Source of the DNA: Oscillospiraceae bacterium
GTDB taxonomy: Bacteria > Bacillota > Clostridia > Oscillospirales > Acutalibacteraceae
Direction of reading: 5' to 3'
Assembly (NCBI GenBank): GCA_009786735.1
Contig: WQRM01000019.1
Span: forward strand, 1-11,561
Length of the DNA stretch: 11,561 bases
Both the position numbers and the translations under genes were made by a program. The notes beneath the pieces are model-generated. The model was not told the DNA's origin. It was given only the letters and a program-made list of their open reading frames with translations, and searched no databases. Positions 6,132-11,561 of this stretch are shown one piece after another (position 1 is the stretch's first letter; the number at the start of each line of letters is the position of its first letter).

Positions 6132-7025
6132 CTATCGCGAGCGGCGCTTGAATTTCATGCCCGACACAAACAGCCCAACCAACGTCAAAATCGTGCCGAT
6201 TGCCGACAGCCACGTCACGCTTTCCTCCAGCACAAGCACAGACGCAACCACGGTAATCACTGGCACCAAGTAAAGATACACGCTCGTCTTGACCGCACCC
6301 AGCTTGCGCACCGCAACATTCCACGTGGCGAAGCATATCGCAGACGCACCCAAGCCAAGAAACAGAATGTTCAGCAGATTCACCGGCTGGGCGAAGCGCG
6401 CAATCCCCCATTCAAACAGGAACAAAAACAAGACGGGAAGCAGAATCACCAAGCCGTAGCCAAAAATACGGCGTGTGGTCTGTATGGTGTGGTGACCAAA
6501 TTGACCGACTTTTCGCAGCACAATGGAGTACACCGACCAAGTGAACGCGGCCGCCAGCGCGAGCAAATCGCCAACCGGGTTGAACACCATCGCGCCGCTT
6601 CTGCTGAAGCTGATGAGCAAAATCCCAACGATTGCAGCGAGAAATCCGACGAAAAAGTTGGCCTTCGGCTTTTCGCCCTCTAGCAGCCATCCCGCGATTA
6701 ATGCGGTGAAAAATGGCGAGGTCGAAATAATCACGCCCACATTTGATGCCGCCGTATGGGTCAGCGCTAGGTTTTCCAGCAGGAAATATAGCGTGAAGCA
6801 CAGCCCCGCCGCCGCAAACACCAGCTCCTGCTTTTTATCCGTTCCCTTCAGTCTGCGCGGATAGGCGAGCAGCAGCACCAGCAAGGCGATGCTAAAGCGA
6901 TAAAACAAAATCTCAACCGCAATAAAATCCGTCAGCAAAACCCTCGTTGAGATGAACGCGGTGCCCCATATCAACACCGTGACGAAGGCCGATATGTGCC
7001 CTTTTTTGCTAACCGTTTCCTCCAT
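6132..7025 (-). CDS. EamA/DMT-superfamily membrane transporter
   Basis: A 297-residue integral membrane protein with the typical two EamA repeats (about 10-138 and 152-288), each of about five hydrophobic helices, giving ten in all. Family marks are the first-helix LIWGTAFISTRVLL, the helix-end motif TAASNVGVIISTSPFFTAL before GWLLEGEKP in repeat one, and the matching KTSVYLYLVPVITVVASVLV then LEESVT in repeat two. The basic tail KFKRRSR is expected to be cytosolic. Members export amino acids or other metabolites, but substrate cannot be read from sequence. The ATG at 7025 is preceded after 4 nt by GGGAGG. It begins 23 bp after the flavoprotein gene with no terminator between, so the two are probably co-transcribed. 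Confidence 0.9.
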   Translation of the reverse strand: MEETVSKKGHISAFVTVLIWGTAFISTRVLLTDFIAVEILFYRFSIALLVLLLAYPRRLKGTDKKQELVFAAAGLCFTLYFLLENLALTHTAASNVGVIISTSPFFTALIAGWLLEGEKPKANFFVGFLAAIVGILLISFSRSGAMVFNPVGDLLALAAAFTWSVYSIVLRKVGQFGHHTIQTTRRIFGYGLVILLPVLFLFLFEWGIARFAQPVNLLNILFLGLGASAICFATWNVAVRKLGAVKTSVYLYLVPVITVVASVLVLEESVTWLSAIGTILTLVGLFVSGMKFKRRSR

Positions 7026-7048
7026 TTTTCCTCCCTTGCTTGCTCATT

Positions 7049-7663
7049 TTAGCTAACGAAATGCGTCATCACAAACGGCTCTTTTTCGGGCAACGGCAGC
7101 GCGGCCGCATGCTTGCACCGGATGAGATACGCCATGTTGTTTGCCAAAACTTTGAGGATGCGAACGCCTTCTTCGTCGCGCAGCAGCTCCTCGGGCACAA
7201 AGCCGTGCGTCCCATTCCAGTAGCACGAGGACACCACCGGCATCTCCGAAATGGTGAAATATTTGTTGAGTTGGTCAAACGCTGCACTGTTGCCGCCGCG
7301 GCGACAATTGACGATGCAAGCGCCGAATTTCATGCGTTTAATATTCACCGGTGTGCTGAAAAACAGGCGGTCGAGCAGCGCCGTGAGCGCGCCGTTGGCC
7401 GAGGCATAATACACCGGCGAGCCGATGACCATGCCGTCGGCTTCGTTGAGCTTGCGCGCGAGTTCGTTCACTTGGTCGTCGAACACGCACTGCTTTGCCT
7501 TGCGGCAACCGCCGCAGTTCGTGCAGCCCTGCACGGGCGCGCTGCCAATGTGATGAATCTCCGCGGTCACGCCGTGCGTCGCCAGTTGCTCCTTGATGAT
7601 ATTCAGCGAGGTGAATGTGCAGCCCGCAGGGTTTGGGCTGCCGTTGAGCAATAGTACCTTCAT
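7049..7663 (-). CDS. Flavodoxin-fold NAD(P)H-dependent FMN reductase / iron-sulfur flavoprotein-like
   Basis: A 204-residue cytosolic flavoprotein. The N-terminal MKVLLLNGSPNPAGCT is the FMN phosphate-binding strand-loop, and MVIGSPVYYASANG (78-91) is the second flavin-binding loop of this family. Between them is a compact C-x2-C-x2-C-x5-C cluster (C47, C50, C53, C59) followed by DD (62-63), the arrangement that in the iron-sulfur flavoprotein family of anaerobes binds a [4Fe-4S] cluster; the same region in other NADPH:FMN reductases may not bind one. Its role is electron transfer or reduction of a quinone or other small acceptor; the partner is unknown. The ATG at 7663 follows AAGGAG at good spacing. 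It is followed 23 bp later by the EamA transporter. No convincing promoter separates it from the upstream lipoprotein gene. Confidence 0.87.
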   Translation of the reverse strand: MKVLLLNGSPNPAGCTFTSLNIIKEQLATHGVTAEIHHIGSAPVQGCTNCGGCRKAKQCVFDDQVNELARKLNEADGMVIGSPVYYASANGALTALLDRLFFSTPVNIKRMKFGACIVNCRRGGNSAAFDQLNKYFTISEMPVVSSCYWNGTHGFVPEELLRDEEGVRILKVLANNMAYLIRCKHAAALPLPEKEPFVMTHFVS

Positions 7664-7688
7664 GTTGTCTCCTTAAATTCACATAATG

Positions 7689-7713
7689 AAAGGGCGGCCG
7701 AAAACGGTCGCCC
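7689..7713 (-). terminator. Likely terminator after the lipoprotein gene
   Basis: On the minus strand a GC-rich hairpin (7705-7713 with 7692-7700, a TTTT loop, one internal A/C mismatch) is followed by TTTC. It begins 6 bp after the lipoprotein stop. The mismatch and short T-tract suggest incomplete termination, so some read-through into the flavoprotein gene is possible. Confidence 0.65.
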
Positions 7714-7719
7714 CATTGT

Positions 7720-8511
7720 TTACCAGGGTATCGTCACTTCAATTGCGCCGGCCGTGCGCGGTGCCAGCTCGCCGGGCGAAATCAGCAGCACAATGCCCTG
7801 CGGCACCAATGTGTACTGCAAATTCTCCCATGTCAGCACGTCAAACGACGCAAACGCATGCGTATCACGCACACGCAGGTGATCCGCCACGGCAAGGTTG
7901 ATTTCCGCCGCGCGCGCCTGCACGTCAATGATATCCGTTAGCGTCAGCTTGTCGCCCGTGTGACGGCAAAACACATCACCCAGCAGCGTGGTGTCAATCA
8001 TACCACCGCCGGTGTGGCTGTCGCGCCGAAACCGCACTGCCACAAAATCGTCCAGCAGTTCCACGGCATACACCTGCAAGCGATAGCGCAGCACTTGATC
8101 TGTGGTGTCGGTAATTTCGTCCAGCCCGCGCAACCATTCAAAGTCGCGCAACGCGGTGTTTGCGCGCTGCCGTGCGCGATAATAGCGGTTGATTTGCCGC
8201 CGCGCAGGGTTCTCCAGCTCGCCCGTGGAGAAGTTCGGGTATGCATAATACACCACCCGACTGAAGTGATCGCGGAAAACCTGCTGGCGCTGCACCACAA
8301 AGCTCCGTGACACCGGCTGATTGTTCGGCACGCGCTCCAGCATTTGCAGGAAATTCTCATGCGTCACGGTGCGGCTTTGCAGCACATTTTGCCGCCGCAC
8401 TGCAACGGTTTCTCCGGCGAATTGCGGAATAAAAGGGTCGCCTGCCCGGCTGCAGGCGGTTAGACCCGCAGCCAGGGCAAGCGTAAGCATAATCAAAACG
8501 AGTTTTCGCAT
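7720..8511 (-). CDS. DUF3298-like lipoprotein
   Basis: The 263-residue product begins with a short basic end, a hydrophobic helix and a lipobox, LTAC, with C20 as the lipidated residue, so it should be anchored to the outer face of the cytoplasmic membrane. The C-terminal half (about 145-262) resembles DUF3298, also seen in the extracellular part of RsiV-type anti-sigma factors: DDFVAVRFRRDSHTGGGMID, then FCRHTGDKLTLTDII, then the closing ISPGELAPRTAGAIEVTIPW. The N-terminal half (about 25-140) is Arg/Gln-rich, with a DUF4163-like position. There is no cytosolic anti-sigma segment, so it is not RsiV itself. Its ATG lies 3 bp after the stop of the InlB-repeat gene, with GGTGA in that gene's last codons as a weak ribosome binding site, which suggests translational coupling and a shared cell-surface role. 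Domain assignment is by recognition only. Confidence 0.82.
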   Translation of the reverse strand: MRKLVLIMLTLALAAGLTACSRAGDPFIPQFAGETVAVRRQNVLQSRTVTHENFLQMLERVPNNQPVSRSFVVQRQQVFRDHFSRVVYYAYPNFSTGELENPARRQINRYYRARQRANTALRDFEWLRGLDEITDTTDQVLRYRLQVYAVELLDDFVAVRFRRDSHTGGGMIDTTLLGDVFCRHTGDKLTLTDIIDVQARAAEINLAVADHLRVRDTHAFASFDVLTWENLQYTLVPQGIVLLISPGELAPRTAGAIEVTIPW

Positions 8512-8514
8512 GGG

Positions 8515-11500
8515 TTATTCACCAACGACTTTACTTTGTTTGCGGCGTTGCAGCAGCAGCCACGTCAGTGCGCCACCAGCAATCAACAGCAGCATCAGGG
8601 AAAGCCCCCACACCACGCTATGGTTGGTTTGCGTCACTTCAATCAACTGTTCCACAGTGCCTTGCAGCGCTTGCTGCACTTGTACCGTTTGTGTGTCTGG
8701 GTCGCAGTTTTCCCAATACCAGCACAGCAGACGACCGGGCAGCAGCGAAGCCAAAATCATCAGCACTGGTGCAAGGATGATGCCAATCACAACAATCAAC
8801 GCTGCGGGAATGCCAACCAGCAACAGAATCCACCAGGGGAATTCGTTGGGATCTTCGGGGTGGTCGGGCGGCAGCAGCAAGCTCCAGCTAGCCTCAATCA
8901 CGGCTTCCGAATCCATCACGCCATCGCTGCTAAGTGCAACCACCGCGCTGGGGGGGTTGTGCGTGGGCAGGTTGTTCAGGCGCGGCACCACGGTAGTGTC
9001 AAACACTTGCAGGGTTTCGCCGCCATGCTCCAAGAACCAACCGTTGAAGAAGTAGAGCGGATGGTCAGCCCCGGGCACCGGCAAGCCTGTGCCTATGCCT
9101 TCGCCAAACGTGCCACCATACCATACTCGGCGCACGGTGGTTTGCCCACCTTCTGTTGTAATTACACCATACGTTGCGTCGTAAGTCACCGTATACATGC
9201 GCACAAAGATTGCGTCGATCGGGTCAAGGCGCATCACATAACAATCTCCGGTGAGCACAACATCACCTTGTCTCCACTCGATGAAGTGCCAGCCATCCAA
9301 CGTGGGATAATAGAAATCTTCATGTGCATTCAGCGGCTGGCCAAGTTGCACAGCATGGTTGCGGTGGTGTGCATAGTTATCCACTCGCAATTCCAAGCTG
9401 GCTTGCGTCGTGCGCCACTCCGCAGTGATGGTCACGTCCACGCGACCCATGTTGAGCACGTTGTCGTCGCCCATTTGGTCTGCGCCAACCACTCTCCAGC
9501 GGTAGAATTCCCAACCCTCGCCACGTTGCGGCACGTCGTTAATCGGCAGCACAGTGCCCCAGCGATATTGCCCTTGCGGGTTGTTTTCCATGGTAGCATC
9601 ATCGGCTGCGAGAACAACAAACAGGTTAATCATCGTCCGGCGATAGTGCAGCACGAGCGTTGCAGGGGCATTGGGGTCGCCATCTGCTAGGATTGCAGTT
9701 AGCAGCACGTTGTCTTCATGTCCTGCGTCGAACACGAAGCCGGCAGCCGAATCGCCCAAAACGCCATCCGGTCGCGACACCTCGGTGCCAACCAGTCCAT
9801 AGCCGCCCTGCACGGTCGTGTAATACACAAACTCGCCATCTTCATCTTCCAGATAGATACGCACTTGGTACGTATAATGGTCAACCGGGAACCAGCGCGC
9901 ATACAGCGTCGTCACGCCAGGCGGTGCAACAAGCGTGGCAGGCACATACGCGCTGCCAAGGATGAGATCGCCGCCAGTGACGGGTGTGGTGAACCAGCCC
10001 AAGAATCTGTAATCATCGCGCACAACCACGGTTGGGTCATCACCCGGCCACACTTCTTCATAGCGCTGACCGAGTTCCACAGTGGTGTAGATATTGCTTT
10101 GGTCGCCGGCGATATTGCCGCCTTGCAGGTCAAAGCGCAAGTTGAAAACATTGGCTTCCCACTGTGCGTAGATGTTGGTGGGGATGTCGCTGTTAGCCAT
10201 GGCATCAAGCAACGAAAGCGGATTAATGATGTCCGCATTGGCGATGACGTTTGCGTCAACCGCTGTGCCGCTGCCGTCCTGCGCAGTGTTCCAGCCAACC
10301 AGCGTGTAACCCGTGCGTGTGGGCAAGCTGGTTCTCGCGGGCATATTCACGGTCGTGCCATAGGTTTGCGCCACGCCGTAGGTGTTGGTTTCGCCGGTGT
10401 TTCCGATTTCGCCGCCATTGCCGATGAAGTCGAACACAAAGTTGCGTGGAATCCAGCGCGCCACTGCGGTGATATCTTCTGGCACATTGTGCGGCGAAGC
10501 AGCAGTGATTTCCTCACCGTCCACAAACCAGCCGTCGAACACATGCCCGCTGCGTTCAATTGTCGCCAGCGTGCCAAAGGCTTGATTGAAGGTGGTTTCG
10601 ATATAGTCCACGCTCGGCACTGCATCATCGTCGCAGGTGAAGTACAGCCTAAAGGTCCGTGCCACCCACCACGCGTGCAGCGTTTTGTTGCCCGCGAAGT
10701 CCACCATATCAGCGGCTATCCATTCCACCGCATCGGCAACATCTTCGTGGTCTTGCGGCAGCGTGTGCCAGCCGTCAAAGTCATAGCCAACGCGCTCTGC
10801 CGTTGCCAGCGAGGGCACTAAGGTGTCTTCATCATTTTCGTAAGGCACCATGTGTGCCGAGCCCAAAGGCGTGTTAAATGTGATGGCTTGGCTGTCGCGG
10901 TCTTGCGTGCCGCCTTGCGGGTTGAAGGTCAACGTGCGAACTTGCGGCGTCCAGTGGGCGTAGAACACGGTGGGAGCCAACACAAACGCCTCGCAAACGC
11001 AATCCGCCGTGCACACACAGTCATACGTGCAATCATCCAAGCAATCGACGCAAACATACTGGCAGTCATTGGGATCGCAACCGCTTTCGTCGCAATCATG
11101 CGTGCAACCGATGAAACAATCGCAATCATACAGGCAATCGACCTCGTCACAATCACAATCAACGCAGCTGCAGTCATACTCGTAGCCGCCATCCACCAGG
11201 TTGATGTTATCTTCGCTCACCACGGTGTTTTCGTCGATTTCAACGCTGTCGTCGCCGGGGCCACCGGGTTGCGTGAACCAGCCCACGAAGTCATGACCAT
11301 ATTTGGTCGGCTCATCCGGCAACTCGAAGTAGTCACCGAACTCCACCTCTCTGCGCTCATTTTCACAATCGCAATCGTCGTAATCACCGCACCAGCTGCC
11401 GCCTTGCGGGTCGAACTCAACATGGTATTCAATCGGAATCCACAGCGCAACATAGATCGTGTACTCGTAGCGATCATAGACATAGCTGTCGGTGCTCAAA

Positions 11501-11561
11501 ATCGCACGCGCCAAGGCAGTGCCCGCTACGATTTCGGTTGTTCCGGTGCTGTCCGTAAACC
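8515..11561 (-). CDS. Large InlB-type repeat surface protein, membrane-anchored (5' end outside window)
   Basis: The frame is open to the right edge, so at least 1,014 residues are present and the N-terminus with any signal peptide is missing. The protein is a chain of InlB B-repeats (Listeria-Bacteroides, beta-grasp), each showing the F-x-PQGG-type start, a G[YF]xFxGW core and an [AL]xW end. Approximate repeats are at 10951-11430, 10666-10944, 10453-10659, 10159-10443 and 9892-10152. A MucBP-like module follows (9637-9876), then three diverged repeats (9415-9633, 9205-9402, 8884-9198). A Pro-rich linker leads to two hydrophobic segments (8740-8835 and 8551-8616) and a basic tail, RRKQSK. No LPXTG motif is present, so anchoring is by membrane helices rather than sortase. 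The first visible repeat carries an 18-cysteine Asp-Cys-rich insert. Such proteins usually act in adhesion or cell-surface interaction; the ligand here is unknown. The lipoprotein gene follows after 3 bp. Confidence 0.92.
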   Translation of the reverse strand, partial: FTDSTGTTEIVAGTALARAILSTDSYVYDRYEYTIYVALWIPIEYHVEFDPQGGSWCGDYDDCDCENERREVEFGDYFELPDEPTKYGHDFVGWFTQPGGPGDDSVEIDENTVVSEDNINLVDGGYEYDCSCVDCDCDEVDCLYDCDCFIGCTHDCDESGCDPNDCQYVCVDCLDDCTYDCVCTADCVCEAFVLAPTVFYAHWTPQVRTLTFNPQGGTQDRDSQAITFNTPLGSAHMVPYENDEDTLVPSLATAERVGYDFDGWHTLPQDHEDVADAVEWIAADMVDFAGNKTLHAWWVARTFRLYFTCDDDAVPSVDYIETTFNQAFGTLATIERSGHVFDGWFVDGEEITAASPHNVPEDITAVARWIPRNFVFDFIGNGGEIGNTGETNTYGVAQTYGTTVNMPARTSLPTRTGYTLVGWNTAQDGSGTAVDANVIANADIINPLSLLDAMANSDIPTNIYAQWEANVFNLRFDLQGGNIAGDQSNIYTTVELGQRYEEVWPGDDPTVVVRDDYRFLGWFTTPVTGGDLILGSAYVPATLVAPPGVTTLYARWFPVDHYTYQVRIYLEDEDGEFVYYTTVQGGYGLVGTEVSRPDGVLGDSAAGFVFDAGHEDNVLLTAILADGDPNAPATLVLHYRRTMINLFVVLAADDATMENNPQGQYRWGTVLPINDVPQRGEGWEFYRWRVVGADQMGDDNVLNMGRVDVTITAEWRTTQASLELRVDNYAHHRNHAVQLGQPLNAHEDFYYPTLDGWHFIEWRQGDVVLTGDCYVMRLDPIDAIFVRMYTVTYDATYGVITTEGGQTTVRRVWYGGTFGEGIGTGLPVPGADHPLYFFNGWFLEHGGETLQVFDTTVVPRLNNLPTHNPPSAVVALSSDGVMDSEAVIEASWSLLLPPDHPEDPNEFPWWILLLVGIPAALIVVIGIILAPVLMILASLLPGRLLCWYWENCDPDTQTVQVQQALQGTVEQLIEVTQTNHSVVWGLSLMLLLIAGGALTWLLLQRRKQSKVVGE
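10993..11172 (-). repeat. Asp-Cys-rich low-complexity insert within an InlB repeat
   Basis: These 60 codons encode 18 cysteines, 12 of them in Asp-Cys pairs. At DNA level, coding-strand GATTGC/GATTGT/GACTGC codon pairs recur, giving a degenerate short tandem pattern. It sits between the repeat's core (GHDFVGWF) and its last strand (TVFYAHWTP). A lesser cysteine cluster (WCGDYDDCDC) lies in an earlier loop of the same repeat, at about 11365-11391. Four other cysteines are scattered through the remaining 2.5 kb. Confidence 0.85.

Noticed and set aside
8740..8760. LPGR in the hydrophobic tail as a sortase signal
   Set aside because: Sortase needs LPXTG-like sequence ahead of the hydrophobic helix; here LPGR follows it and lacks the T-G.
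8536..9690. Long open frame on the plus strand opposite the InlB-repeat gene
   Set aside because: Antisense shadow of GC-rich coding DNA; the product is His/Gln-rich and without recognisable domains.
10993..11172. CRISPR array or phage-type repeat region
   Set aside because: The repeats are degenerate codon-pair repeats in an open frame, with no constant-length repeat and spacer pattern.
10970..11185. Ser/Gln-rich small open frame on the plus strand
   Set aside because: It is the reverse reading of the Asp-Cys codon repeats (GATTGC read as GCAATC); the low complexity follows from the insert on the other strand.

Overview
The window looks like chromosomal DNA of a Gram-positive bacterium, most likely a GC-rich, uncultured member of the Clostridia (Bacillota). 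The evidence is near-perfect sigma-A promoters with 17-bp spacers, strong GGAGG ribosome binding sites, an acetyl-type MetA, a DUF3298-like lipoprotein, and a large surface protein built of InlB-type (Listeria-Bacteroides) repeats. I see no outer-membrane or LPS genes. The species cannot be named from this sequence alone.

Layout, left to right. 1-246 (+) is the 3' end of an unrecognised Cys/Arg-rich protein, closed by a strong terminator. 388-1422 (+) is queA, with a consensus promoter and a leader made of five tandem 7-mers. 1489-3147 (-) is a compact cytoplasmic GH2 glycosidase, and 3243-4931 (-) is a GPH-family sugar:cation symporter. They are transcribed in the order transporter then hydrolase and form a likely glycoside-use unit. 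A terminator lies between them, and its hairpin and T-tract overlap the hydrolase promoter. 5075-5989 (+) is metA, divergent from the symporter, with its own promoter and a bidirectional terminator. 6132-7025 (-) is an EamA/DMT transporter and 7049-7663 (-) a flavodoxin-fold reductase with an iron-sulfur-type Cys motif; these two form a likely operon. 7720-8511 (-) is a DUF3298-like lipoprotein, and 8515 to the right edge (-) is a giant InlB-repeat membrane-anchored surface protein whose N-terminus lies outside the window. The last two genes are 3 bp apart and probably translationally coupled.

Most genes are ordinary metabolic or transport genes. The unusual content is at the edges and in non-coding detail: an 18-cysteine, Asp-Cys-rich insert inside one InlB repeat, an oppositely charged Cys/Arg-rich protein at the other end of the window, the heptamer-repeat leader of queA, and the terminator/promoter overlap. 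No RNA genes, CRISPR arrays, insertion sequences or phage genes were seen. No gap between genes exceeds about 150 bp.
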